This document shows positions 51,237 through 60,431 of a stretch of 64,000 nt of DNA, piece by piece. A program made the position numbers and the translations under genes. Numbering within the stretch: position 1 is the first letter of the stretch; each line of letters opens with the position of its first letter. Source of the stretch: Candidatus Methanarcanum hacksteinii (GTDB lineage Archaea; Thermoplasmatota; Thermoplasmata; Methanomassiliicoccales; Methanomethylophilaceae). The stretch spans positions 682,001 through 746,000 of the forward strand of contig LVVQ01000001.1 in assembly GCA_006954405.1 (NCBI GenBank). Reading direction: 5' to 3'. The notes beneath the pieces were generated by a model, which was not told the origin of the DNA, ran no database searches, and was given only the letters and a program-made list of their open reading frames with translations.

Positions 51237-52633
51237 GATTGTGCATATCCGATATCAATTTCGAATACAACGGTACCGAATCCACATTATCTGATATCTC
51301 ATTCGTAGCTGATAAAGGGGATATCATATCAATTCTCGGTCCGAACGGTGCTGGTAAGACGACATTGCTGAAATGCATAAATCGTATCCATCCTCCAAGA
51401 TCCGGCGTTGTTCTCGTAGATGATGAGGATCTTAAAGAACATACAAGGGATGAGATAGCAAAGACCGTAGGGTACGTACCTCAAAGGGCCCATATCTCTG
51501 GAAGCACGGTCTTCGAATCCATTCTCATCGGTCGTAAACCGCACATAAGGTGGGATGTGACGAACAGGGACTTGAAACTGGTTGGGAGGATCATCGATAT
51601 CATGGAATTGGATGCGATATCCGACAAACCTGTAGATCAGATATCCGGAGGGGAATATCAGATGGTTCAGATAGCACGTGCCGTAGCACAGGAACCGAAG
51701 GTCATGCTGCTCGATGAACCGACAAGCAATCTTGACATCAAGAATCAATACGAGGTCATGCACAGACTCTTTCACATAATCAGGACGAATGACATCTGTG
51801 CTGTCATGACCAATCATGATTTGAACCTAGCACTCAGATTCAGCAATCGTTTCATATTGATGTCCGAAGGTAAGATATTCGCTGCCGGAGGCCCAGAGAT
51901 AATCACGAGTGAGAACATCCGTCATGTGTACGGCATCGATGTCACTGTAGGAGAAGTGAACGGATACAAGGTCATAGTTCCGAATGAACTAGACCATCTG
52001 TTATCGCTCAAGGCGAATGACTTCCTCTCCAAAAGGAAGAAGAATCCCAAACAGGCAGAGTTCTTCAACGAAAGGGCCGACACATGGGATCAGATGTCGA
52101 TACATGATATGGAGAAGGTCGAGTACATAACCAATCTCCTGAACATCAAGGATGACAGCAACATATTGGATGTCGGTACCGGTACAGGTATAATGATCCC
52201 AGGGTATCTGAGGAGGATCGATGGGGGTCACGTCACTGCCGTAGATTATTCCGAGAGGATGATAGACGTAGCACGTTCCAAATATCCTGAGAACGGAACC
52301 CTCACATACAAAGTGAAGGACATCTATACGATGACTGAGAGGGAAGAATACGACCGTATCGTATGTTATTCTTGTTTCCCTCACTTTCCGGATCCCATGG
52401 GCGCGATACGCGTGATGTCACGCGCGCTTGTGAAAGGCGGCACGTTCACGATAGCACATTCCTCATCCAAGGAACACATCAATTATGTGCATAACACAGG
52501 CGGGAAGGAGATATGCAACGACTATCTTCCGGAATTGAGCATTATGAAGGAATTGTTCTCAGCGAACGATCTCGATGTGATATTCACGCGCGATGACGAC
52601 GACTACTACATAGTGATAGGGATCAAACGTTGA
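51233..52633 (+). CDS. ABC importer ATPase fused to a SAM-dependent methyltransferase
   Basis: The 466-aa protein has two complete domains. Residues 1-255 are a FecE/BtuD-type ATPase: Walker A GPNGAGKT, signature QISGGEYQ, Walker B VMLLDEPTSNLD, switch His in MTNHDLN. After a linker with KAEFF-like sequence (KQAEFFNERADTWDQM), residues about 275-466 form a class I methyltransferase with motif I ILDVGTGTGIM (near residue 312), motif II VTAVDYSERM and C-terminal strands. No stop or frameshift separates them. The methyltransferase may modify the imported ligand, but this is a guess; standalone relatives are common and mostly unassigned. Confidence 0.9.
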   Translation: MRLCISDINFEYNGTESTLSDISFVADKGDIISILGPNGAGKTTLLKCINRIHPPRSGVVLVDDEDLKEHTRDEIAKTVGYVPQRAHISGSTVFESILIGRKPHIRWDVTNRDLKLVGRIIDIMELDAISDKPVDQISGGEYQMVQIARAVAQEPKVMLLDEPTSNLDIKNQYEVMHRLFHIIRTNDICAVMTNHDLNLALRFSNRFILMSEGKIFAAGGPEIITSENIRHVYGIDVTVGEVNGYKVIVPNELDHLLSLKANDFLSKRKKNPKQAEFFNERADTWDQMSIHDMEKVEYITNLLNIKDDSNILDVGTGTGIMIPGYLRRIDGGHVTAVDYSERMIDVARSKYPENGTLTYKVKDIYTMTEREEYDRIVCYSCFPHFPDPMGAIRVMSRALVKGGTFTIAHSSSKEHINYVHNTGGKEICNDYLPELSIMKELFSANDLDVIFTRDDDDYYIVIGIKR

Positions 52634-52638
52634 TAGGA

Positions 52639-52855
52639 TCATCCCGATCCGTGGAGTAGGTTCAGTATCCTCTTCTGCACATCCGTGAGTTGGATATTGT
52701 CCTTGTTCTTCTTCCAAGGATCCTTAACATCCTTCAGATCCTTTATCGCTTTCGATATCGAGCTTCACCATGGCATCATCCTGTTGGATCGCATGGATGA
52801 TGATCTTCATCTTACATACACCTGCATCGCAGGTCACCGTACATTCATTGGTCAT
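52639..52855 (-). pseudogene. frameshifted remnant of a small Cys-containing protein
   Basis: The start reads MTNECTVTCDAGVCKMKI and runs 43 codons to TAA at 52724. In the next frame the coding-like sequence continues (SKAIKDLKDVKDPWKKNKD...) to a stop at 52639. One frameshift near 52745 splits what was a protein of about 70 aa. It recalls small archaeal proteins of the DUF6951 kind (AGVCGF...), which I cannot confirm. It is convergent with the importer operon. Confidence 0.45.
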
Positions 52856-52891
52856 GTAAAGAATAGACGAATCGAAGATAATAATGATTTC

Positions 52892-54057
52892 TCACAGTTC
52901 CTTCATCTTATCTGGGTCTATACCGAACACTTTCATTATCTTCATCTGTGTGTTGTTGATGTTCGTAAAGAATGGCGTATCGAAACCAGGAATTGTGATC
53001 TTCTTTATGGCCTCCATCTGCCGTATTATGTCATCCAGAGAGATATTCGTTAAAAGTGCACTACTCTTCAATTTGTTCATGATCTCTGAATACAAAGTGA
53101 GTGTAGCGAATTGGATGAATATCCTCCCTTCATAGGTGTTCTCTGTATAGAGTTTCAATTTGGTACGATCCGCTTCATTCCTAAGATTCTCGAAATTCCT
53201 CTGTACGCGATCCCTCTGAAGATAGTACCTGAACGCATTTTCAGGGTTCTTCACGGTGTTGCTTATCATCACGATGAAGCCTGCGACAGTGTTGTATGTC
53301 ATTATGGCTTCACCATTCTCCTCTACGACCCTTCCGTATGAGGCATTCCTAACGGTGAAGTATTTGTTGTAGAAATCCTCGTGTTCAGCAACATAGACAT
53401 TCGTCTTGAGTTCCTTATGACATTCCTCGATCAATCCCAAGAACAATGAGAACTCACGTTCGGCATCCGATGAACTGAATATGATGTGGATGAAACATCT
53501 CTTACCATTGATGTGATTCATGAATGACATGACGAAGAACGGTTCATTCTCCACCATCATGTAATTCTTCAGATCCATTATCTTGTCCTTCACACGGTCT
53601 ATCGCATCCCTTGCGAATTTGGTCTCTGGGGATACCCTCATGATGAAACGATGATTGGTCGAGAGCAGGTCATTGAGATTGTCCTCTGAGAAGTAGTCCG
53701 TATCCAGTACTTCCAATGTCTTGTTAATATCCAACCACGATTTCTCATGTTCCCTTCTGCGGATGTCGGTTATGTTGACAGGCATACGGCTGTACAGGCC
53801 GTATGTGATGGGAATGTTGGATTTCACGTTATACATCATCGTGAGATACGTGGTCGGATTGACGATCACAAGCGGAAGATTATTGAAACGGATCGCCTCC
53901 TTCCTGTTGTCATATGACGATATCGACGATGTGTGTATAGCATAGAAATCATCATCGAATCTGTCCCTCCACTCTCTGAAGAATATGAAGAGATTGTTCT
54001 CGGTTATATCTCCTAACGCTTCGGATAGGACCTCGTTGGATATCGGTTTGTTATACG
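52892..54057 (-). pseudogene. transposase remnant (IS4/IS1634-like), 5' truncated
   Basis: About 390 residues are recognisable as the C-terminal two thirds of a DDE transposase: the SSISSYDN region, a VLDTDYFSEDNL strand with the second acidic residue, and YLQRDRVQRNFENLRNEADR with the catalytic Glu. The first Asp, expected before TSIS, is His (AIHTSSIS), and the N-terminal part is missing, so it is inactive. Upstream the frame runs into sequence that belongs to another gene. No terminal inverted repeats or target duplications were found around it. Confidence 0.7.
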
Positions 54058-54150
54058 GGGTGTCACATCTGCGATATATCTCTCTGCGATCTTGATCAGA
54101 AGTGTCGTCTTTCCACTTCCAAGGAATCCTCCAACGACGTGGATTATCAT
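54058..54150 (-). pseudogene. N-terminal stub of a P-loop GTPase/ATPase
   Basis: In a different frame from the transposase, ATG at 54150 opens MIIHVVGGFLGSGKTTLL, a perfect G3E-type (CobW/HypB-like) or related P-loop start. After about 31 residues the likeness ends where the transposase remnant begins, and a TAG follows shortly. It is the 5' end of a gene destroyed by insertion or deletion. Confidence 0.6.
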
Positions 54151-54277
54151 GCACTGGCAATCATCGGAATAAGTTATAAGCATATCCTAATGACATAGGT
54201 GCAGGACCATACTGTGCAGGTGGAATCGCCCATTATGATGGTTAGATTAAAATCATAGTAACAATGATTATAGTCCC

Positions 54278-55576
54278 ATGGGGTTAATCAAGGCCATCAC
54301 AGGATCCATCGGCGGTACGATGGCGGATCAATGGAAGGAATTCTTCTATTGTGAATCGCTACCGAAGGAGGTCCTTGTCACCAAAGGTAAGAAGCAGGTA
54401 ACGAAACGTTCTACGAACATCCATGGGAACGACAACATCATCAGCAACGGTTCTGGGATCGCAGTCGCTGACGGTCAGTGTATGATGATCGTGGAACAGG
54501 GTAAGGTCGTTGAGATCTGTTCGGAACCTGGACAATATACATATGATACATCCACGGAACCGAGTCTCTTCACAGGCGGACTCGCCAAGGGAATAAGGGA
54601 CATGTTCCATACCATGGGCAAGCGTTTCACATACGGCGGAGCCACTGGTAAGGACCAGCGCGTGTACTACTTCAACATAAAGGAGTTGGTCGATAACAAG
54701 TTTGGCACATCCCAGCCGATCCCATTCCGTGTTCTCGATAAGAACATCGGACTTGACATCGATGTATCCGTAAGATGCTTCGGTGTCTATTCATACAAGA
54801 TATCCAATCCTATGCTCTTCTACGCGAACGTATGCGGTAATGTCACCGATACGTACAGGAGAGAGGAGCTCGATACACAGCTGAAGACCGAATTCATAAG
54901 CGCGCTTCAGCCTGGTTTCGGTAAGTTATCTGCACTCGGACTCCGTCCGAACGAGATCGTCACGCATACCACAGAACTTCAGGATGCGATGAATGAGGAA
55001 CTCTCTGCAAAGTGGAAGGAGCTTCGTGGACTCGAGATCGTAACAGTGGCGATAGGATCCGTCACGCTCCCTCCAGAGGATGCGGAGATGATCAAACAAG
55101 CACAGCGCACAGGAATGCTCAGGGATCCTGGTATGGCAGGTGCGACACTTGTCGGTGCACAGGCGGATGCGCTCAAGGCAGCAGCATCGAATGAGGCAGG
55201 TGCGATCACAGGTCTGATGGGTGTCGGGATGATCGGAGGCATGGGCAACGGTATGGGCATGAATGCCAACCAGTACTACAACATGGCCGATCAGCAGAGA
55301 CAACAGACGATGATGCAGAATCAATCCGCAGATGGGTGGACATGTCCCCAGTGCGGTAAAATCGCCACAGGCAAGTTCTGTCAGGAATGCGGTACGAAGA
55401 AGCCCGAGGGAGATGGCGGATGGAAATGCTCATGCGGCACGACCAACACAGGCAAATTCTGCAGCAATTGCGGTTCCAAGAGGCCTGAGACGGTATGTTG
55501 TAGCAAATGTGGATGGAAACCTGCAGACCCTACGAAGACACCGAAATTCTGTCCTGAGTGCGGTAATCAGTTCTGA
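54278..55576 (+). CDS. SPFH-domain protein with C-terminal zinc ribbons
   Basis: The 432-aa protein has an SPFH (stomatin/flotillin-like) domain at about residues 20-285, a Gly/Met/Gln-rich linker, and three zinc ribbons at the end (CPQCG/CQECG, CSCG/CSNCG, CSKCG/CPECG). This is the YdjI/virion-core-like family. SPFH proteins form large membrane-associated rings, but there is no obvious helix here, so membrane contact may come through the partner gene 9 bases downstream. It has its own promoter and precedes the zinc-ribbon membrane protein. Confidence 0.82.
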   Translation: MGLIKAITGSIGGTMADQWKEFFYCESLPKEVLVTKGKKQVTKRSTNIHGNDNIISNGSGIAVADGQCMMIVEQGKVVEICSEPGQYTYDTSTEPSLFTGGLAKGIRDMFHTMGKRFTYGGATGKDQRVYYFNIKELVDNKFGTSQPIPFRVLDKNIGLDIDVSVRCFGVYSYKISNPMLFYANVCGNVTDTYRREELDTQLKTEFISALQPGFGKLSALGLRPNEIVTHTTELQDAMNEELSAKWKELRGLEIVTVAIGSVTLPPEDAEMIKQAQRTGMLRDPGMAGATLVGAQADALKAAASNEAGAITGLMGVGMIGGMGNGMGMNANQYYNMADQQRQQTMMQNQSADGWTCPQCGKIATGKFCQECGTKKPEGDGGWKCSCGTTNTGKFCSNCGSKRPETVCCSKCGWKPADPTKTPKFCPECGNQF

Positions 55577-55585
55577 GGGGTTCCA

Positions 55586-56863
55586 ATGGGAGATATCATC
55601 GAACACAAATGTTTCAAATGCGGTGGCGCATTGAAATTCGATGTCACCTCACAGAAGGTCAAATGCCCATATTGTGACGCGGAGTATGAGGCTGCCGATC
55701 TTATGGCCGATGAGGAGTCAAAGGTCGAATTGAAGGACGATATCAACATCTCCGCGGATGCAGGTAAGGAGTGGGATTCCAACGAACAGGATTCACTCAC
55801 AGTCTATTGTTGTGAATCCTGCGGCGGAGAGGTGTATTCCGACGAGAACACATCGGCGACTATGTGCCCTTACTGTGGTAATGCGGTCATTCTGAAAGGA
55901 AGGTTGAGCGGTACGTTGAAACCGGATCTCGTTGTTCCGTTCAAGAGGACCAACAAGGATGCCATCGATGCATTGAAGGAGAAATGTAAGGGCAACATCC
56001 TCGTACCTAAGGGTTTCATCAATGAGAACGAGCTCAAGGAGATCAAGGGATTGTATGCACCGTTCTGGATCTACGATGCCGATGTGGATGCCGAATTCAA
56101 ATTCATCGGAGTGAACGAGAGGAGGGTATCGAACGAGAATGAGGAGATCATCATAAAGGATTATTACTCCGTCCTTCGTGCCGGTAACATCAGTTATGAA
56201 CGTGTCCCTGTGGACGGTTCCAATAAACTCGATGATGATCTGATGGAATCCATAGAACCGTTCTATCATGATGATGCCGTTGATTTCAAGACGGCATATC
56301 TGTCGGGATACCTGGCGGATAAGTACGATGTCACGCAGGAGGAAGCGATACCTCGTGCATCCCAACGTATATCGAATGAGACCGAGGTAGCATTCAAAGA
56401 GACCGCTCATTACGACAAGATCACCACGAAAGAGAAAGGTGTCAAGATCTACAACACGACAGCGAATTACATATTGTATCCTGTCTGGTTGATGAATACG
56501 CAATGGAAGGATCAGAAATTCACATTCGCTATGAACGGTCAGACCGGTAAGATCGTCGGTAACCTTCCGATCTCCAATCCGAAGGCCATAGGACTCGGTG
56601 TCGCCATGTTCTTCATCATCTTCGGATTGTGTACAGGGATATTCGGTGCCATCATGGGCGGGGATTACGGTACATCAGCGATAATCGGATTCCTGTTCGG
56701 AGTGGTCGCGACCTTCTTCACAATTAAGTTCCTCATCGGACAGATAAGGGATGTCTGTTCTGACGATTACGCATCAGTGTATCGTAAACCGAATTCATTC
56801 AATCTGACGCGTAAATCCGATCGTTTCATGTACAGGGATCGCGACGTCATAAGGAAGAAATAA
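55586..56863 (+). CDS. zinc-ribbon membrane protein, partner of the SPFH protein
   Basis: The 425-aa protein starts with a TFIIB-like zinc ribbon (CFKCGG...CPYC, residues 9-30), has a second ribbon near residues 74-97 (CCESCGG...CPYCG), a large alpha/beta region, and two membrane helices near residues 330-385. It follows the SPFH gene by 9 bases with GAGGGG upstream of ATG. Such pairs are seen in archaea and bacteria without a known function; membrane stress or remodelling is a general guess. Confidence 0.75.
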   Translation: MGDIIEHKCFKCGGALKFDVTSQKVKCPYCDAEYEAADLMADEESKVELKDDINISADAGKEWDSNEQDSLTVYCCESCGGEVYSDENTSATMCPYCGNAVILKGRLSGTLKPDLVVPFKRTNKDAIDALKEKCKGNILVPKGFINENELKEIKGLYAPFWIYDADVDAEFKFIGVNERRVSNENEEIIIKDYYSVLRAGNISYERVPVDGSNKLDDDLMESIEPFYHDDAVDFKTAYLSGYLADKYDVTQEEAIPRASQRISNETEVAFKETAHYDKITTKEKGVKIYNTTANYILYPVWLMNTQWKDQKFTFAMNGQTGKIVGNLPISNPKAIGLGVAMFFIIFGLCTGIFGAIMGGDYGTSAIIGFLFGVVATFFTIKFLIGQIRDVCSDDYASVYRKPNSFNLTRKSDRFMYRDRDVIRKK

Positions 56864-56872
56864 ACCGATTCT

Positions 56873-56895
56873 GAATGGGGCTCAACGTCCCATTC
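56873..56895 (+). terminator. hairpin terminator after the SPFH pair
   Basis: GAATGGG and CCCATTC pair around a 9-base loop and are followed by TTTTGATTTTTTT. Confidence 0.7.
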
Positions 56896-57279
56896 CTTTT
56901 GATTTTTTTGGATGGAAATATAGTTGGAAGACAATCCTATATCATCATATTGAGTATGTCGATCCCGACTTCGCCATTTATGCGTGACATTTGATCTGAC
57001 ATCTGCTAGAACAATTGGATATCTGCATCCGTCCGCGTGTCCTCAGTTACTGATTCCCTACGTTCGGAATCCATCGAGAACGATTTGCCCATGTGCCTTC
57101 GGCACTGGAATGGACTTTCCTGACCGAAAATCGCCCTCGATATCGGCCTAAAATCGCTCCAAATCTTCCGTTTATTATGATAATAATTCATCTCCGTTCC
57201 TGGTGTTTCCATAGAAGTGGTTGATTGTACTTCGAAAGGTTCAGTACTGAAGTGTAGAAACAGTATTGGAAAAGTCAAA
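56896..57279. other. gene-free stretch
   Basis: I see no supported gene here. The only long frame (minus strand, 57006-57278) has unlikely composition. An unusual palindrome begins directly afterwards. Confidence 0.5.
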
Positions 57280-57308
57280 AAAAGTCAAAATATGTATGTT
57301 TGACTTTT
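57280..57308 (+). promoter_or_regulatory. inverted repeat next to a TATA box
   Basis: AAAAGTCAAA and TTTGACTTTT are perfect 10-base arms around a 9-base centre. AAAAGTCAAA also occurs 10 bases earlier as a third half-site. CTTTATATAT follows, so the repeat sits just upstream of a TATA box for the short ORF at 57341. Confidence 0.45.
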
Positions 57309-57340
57309 CTTTATATATCCGAAAAAACAACATCATTCGT

Positions 57341-57566
57341 GAAGAAGATAGTTCGCGTACCTGATCTCAATAACCTGGATCAAAGTGTTATTCCAACAAT
57401 ACTCTCAGATCAGGAACGAATGTCCAAGATAATGGAAATGAATAAAAGATACCTTCACTGGTATGAGGTCAGGTATCGGGTTGAGGAGAATGAAGCCATA
57501 TCTGTGTGGGCAATTATGAAAATCCTTTGCAATAATGGGTTAAAACCATACACGTGTGCGGTTTAG
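57341..57566 (+). pseudogene. short orphan ORF, perhaps the N-terminus of a lost gene
   Basis: From GTG at 57341 the frame encodes about 75 residues (KKIVRVPDLNNLDQ..., then RYLHWYEVRYR and VWAIMKIL) and ends at TAG. The RYLHW...RYR...W segment loosely recalls the start of Fic-type proteins, which I cannot confirm. A palindrome and TATA box precede it. The end at TAG, a rare stop here, supports truncation. Confidence 0.3.
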
Positions 57567-57677
57567 ATCTCAAATGTAGTCTTTTACCTGATTTTCAGGA
57601 GTGGCTACATCATATAGACCGGGATTCGGTAGGTTATTTCAATAAGGTTTATTACACATAATTTTCATTAATAAAAC

Positions 57678-58397
57678 ATGGATGCATTGAATGTGAATGA
57701 CGTTCACAAGCTCTATGGGGATAGAGAGGCTGTCAAAGGTGTTACCTTCTCCGTCAAAGAAGGTGAGATCTTCGGACTCATCGGCCCGAATGGTGCCGGT
57801 AAGACCACGACCCTTAGGATGATCTCTACACTTCTGAAGATATCATCCGGTGATATCAAGGTCTATGGCAAGGATGTTAGGACAGAACCTAACGAGGTCA
57901 GGAGGATGATCAGCTATCTCCCTGAAGACGCCGGGGCTTACAAAGGACTCACCGGAAGACAGTATCTCGATTTTATGGCCACCTTCTTCGCCAAGGGTGA
58001 GGAGAAGGATAGGATGATCGCAAGAGGCATCGAGATCGCAGATCTCGGCGACAGGATCGACTCTAAAGTCGACACCTATAGTAAGGGTATGATGAGAAGA
58101 CTTCTCATCGCAAGAGCGATCATGCCCAATCCGAAACTTGCCATCTTGGATGAGGTCACATCAGGATTGGATGTCGTTAATGCCTATGAGATCAGGGAGA
58201 TAATAAGGGGGATTGCGAGGAGCGGTGTTTCCATAATAATATCGTCGCACAACATGTTCGAGGTGGAATTGCTTTGCAGCAGGGTCGCAATGATCAACAA
58301 CGGCAGGATCGTCCTCGACGGCACGCCTGAGGATCTGAAGAAGAGGTATGATGCTGACAACCTCGAAGAGGTATTCGTCAAGGCGGTGGCAGAATGA
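57678..58397 (+). CDS. ABC-2 exporter ATPase (NatA-like)
   Basis: The 239-aa ATPase has Walker A GPNGAGKT, Walker B LAILDEVTSGLD and switch His in IISSHNMFEVE. The signature is YSKGMMRR rather than LSGGQ, which is usual in the NatA branch. The next gene starts within its stop codon (ATGA). The product drives a sodium, drug or lipid exporter. Confidence 0.88.
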   Translation: MDALNVNDVHKLYGDREAVKGVTFSVKEGEIFGLIGPNGAGKTTTLRMISTLLKISSGDIKVYGKDVRTEPNEVRRMISYLPEDAGAYKGLTGRQYLDFMATFFAKGEEKDRMIARGIEIADLGDRIDSKVDTYSKGMMRRLLIARAIMPNPKLAILDEVTSGLDVVNAYEIREIIRGIARSGVSIIISSHNMFEVELLCSRVAMINNGRIVLDGTPEDLKKRYDADNLEEVFVKAVAE

Positions 58398-59722
58398 ATC
58401 ACCTGTGGAATCTCGTTAGGAAAGAGCTCAGGGAATTGTTGACGCCATCGTCCTTGATATCGATCATCGTCGTCGTTGTACTACTGAGTTCATTGGGAAC
58501 ATTCATGGGTTCCGAGATCAAAGGACAGATGAGCATCCAGCCTGTCGGATATTATGATCAAACGGGCGATGGCGATGATGGTTATGCTACATATTCGATC
58601 AATGAGCTCAGGAATTACTACAAAGAATATGGAATGGAACCAGATGAGTACATCATCGATCTGTCGCAATACATCAAGGACGATTTTACTGTAGAAGATC
58701 AACTCCTTGATGCCATGAAGTCCGCAGGCGTGGAGTCATCACTCGTATTCAGCAAGGATTTCAATGATAACATAAAGAAATTGGAACGCGGAACCATCGA
58801 CGTGTATTGGATACAGACCAATACGAGCGTATTCAGTTCACTCAACACCGTCATCGCCGGAGAGACCGTTGCAAGGTTGAACGATTACATCGGTAACAGG
58901 TTGGTATCCGAGGACCCATCATTGGATAAGAACGAGATAGACATAATCAAAGCACCTAGCCTCATGACGGGTTCAACATTCTTCAACGGAACTCTTCAGA
59001 AGGGTGTGACACCGGATCAGATCTATTCCGCTTTGGGTAATCAGACAATGTTCGTACCGATAATTATCATGTTGGTCATCGTGATGATCGGAAGTATCGT
59101 CATATCGTCCATCGGTAACGAGAAGGAGAACAAGACCATGGAGACCTTGCTGACATTGCCAATCAATAGGACGACCATCGTCAGCGGGAAATTGATCGGT
59201 GCATCAATCGCGGGGCTGATCATGGGCGCATTGTACATGGTCGGTATGTACTTCTACATCAATGGAGTGATGATAACCACAGGGGACGGAGTCTCGTTGG
59301 AATCATTGGGCCTCACGCTCGATGTATTGGATTGGATAATGGTCATCGCGACGATGTTCCTTGCCATCATATGTGCACTTGGAATGTGTATGATACTCGG
59401 TGCATTCGCCAAGAATTACAAAGCGGCACAGACGTATGTGTTGCCCATCAGCGTATTGGCGTTGATCCCGATGTTCATTACGATGTTCGGTTCATACGGG
59501 GAACTTCCAATGATCCTGCAGGTGCTTCTGTTCATCATCCCGTTCACACACCCTATGGTCGTCATGCAGAACCTGATGTTCGGTAACATGGCGATGGTGT
59601 TCGGCGGTCTTGCGTACCTTCTTGTATTCGCATTCGCGATGATCTACGTCACGGTAAGGTTGTACAAGTCCGATATCCTTCTGACGGGTATAATCCTCAA
59701 GAAGAAGAACAAAGCTGAATGA
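58394..59722 (+). CDS. ABC-2 exporter permease (NatB-like)
   Basis: The 442-aa protein has one N-terminal helix, a large extracellular domain (about residues 40-220) and then six helices with the GNEKENKTMETLLTLPINRTTIVSGK loop typical of NatB-type permeases. It forms a full exporter with the ATPase. NatAB exports sodium in Bacillus; substrate here is open. A terminator follows. Confidence 0.85.
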   Translation: MNHLWNLVRKELRELLTPSSLISIIVVVVLLSSLGTFMGSEIKGQMSIQPVGYYDQTGDGDDGYATYSINELRNYYKEYGMEPDEYIIDLSQYIKDDFTVEDQLLDAMKSAGVESSLVFSKDFNDNIKKLERGTIDVYWIQTNTSVFSSLNTVIAGETVARLNDYIGNRLVSEDPSLDKNEIDIIKAPSLMTGSTFFNGTLQKGVTPDQIYSALGNQTMFVPIIIMLVIVMIGSIVISSIGNEKENKTMETLLTLPINRTTIVSGKLIGASIAGLIMGALYMVGMYFYINGVMITTGDGVSLESLGLTLDVLDWIMVIATMFLAIICALGMCMILGAFAKNYKAAQTYVLPISVLALIPMFITMFGSYGELPMILQVLLFIIPFTHPMVVMQNLMFGNMAMVFGGLAYLLVFAFAMIYVTVRLYKSDILLTGIILKKKNKAE

Positions 59723-59736
59723 GGGGATTTCCCCTC
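59721..59736. terminator. hairpin terminator after the exporter
   Basis: GAGGGG and CCCCTC pair around ATTT right at the stop codon, with T-rich sequence downstream (TTTTTATT). Confidence 0.65.
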
Positions 59737-59766
59737 TTCAAACAATTTTTATTGCATTTGATATGA

Positions 59767-60243
59767 TCAAATATCCAATGCGTCTTTGATCTCTGAGATC
59801 AAAGTCCCTATGGGGACTGTATCAGATGGGATGTCCGCACACCATGCATATCTTATCGTCATATCCTTATCGATGAGGAATAGTGCCCTATTGGTCTTCC
59901 CGATCAATGATTCACTCTTAGCTTTCTTTACGATGGCGTCATATGCTTTACAGATAGTCAATTCAGGATCCGAAAGATCCACGAATGGGGATCCTGTATG
60001 CTCTATCCATGCGCGATGGTTATCGATCGGTTCGTGATTGATGTTGATGATATCTACGCCTAACTCCTTGAATTCTTCATTTCTTTCGATCATTGATGAG
60101 ATATAATCGGTACATGTCCTCCCATTGATCACAGGGAAGAAGTACAAGAGTATTGGGGAGTCGATGGCATGTTCAAATAATGTGAACTTACCCTCAGTGG
60201 AATCCAATGTGAAATCTATCGCTTTCTCGCCTACGGACAGCAT
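59767..60243 (-). CDS. peroxiredoxin-like protein (AhpC/TSA fold)
   Basis: The 158-aa protein has a thioredoxin fold with a peroxidase-type site at FPVINGRTCTD, where C44 would be the peroxidatic Cys. The usual PxxxT context is changed (PVINGRTC), so activity is probable but not certain. There is no clear resolving Cys nearby; C98 (LTICKAY) and C142 (YAWCAD) are candidates. It is alone and convergent with the exporter. The 188 bases to the next gene contain two divergent AT-rich promoters. Confidence 0.75.
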   Translation of the reverse strand: MLSVGEKAIDFTLDSTEGKFTLFEHAIDSPILLYFFPVINGRTCTDYISSMIERNEEFKELGVDIININHEPIDNHRAWIEHTGSPFVDLSDPELTICKAYDAIVKKAKSESLIGKTNRALFLIDKDMTIRYAWCADIPSDTVPIGTLISEIKDALDI

Positions 60244-60431
60244 ATTAAGGTGACCTCATCACCCTTCTGATCGGGTGTTTTATCCATTCTACAGTGAATC
60301 CATTTCTACTCACTGGATGAACTTCATGAACGTGGTTATGTGTTTTTTTGTATATTTTCGTTGTGTTTATTTTAGATTTTTGTTTAATAATTGATAAAAT
60401 TATATATCTTGCATCATTTATCGTCGGAACA

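Noticed and set aside
52892..54057. Intact insertion sequence
   Set aside because: The transposase lacks its N-terminus and first catalytic Asp, and I found no terminal inverted repeats or target-site duplication.
57006..57278. 90-codon minus-strand frame
   Set aside because: It has no start signal, unusual composition and no recognisable motif; probably chance.
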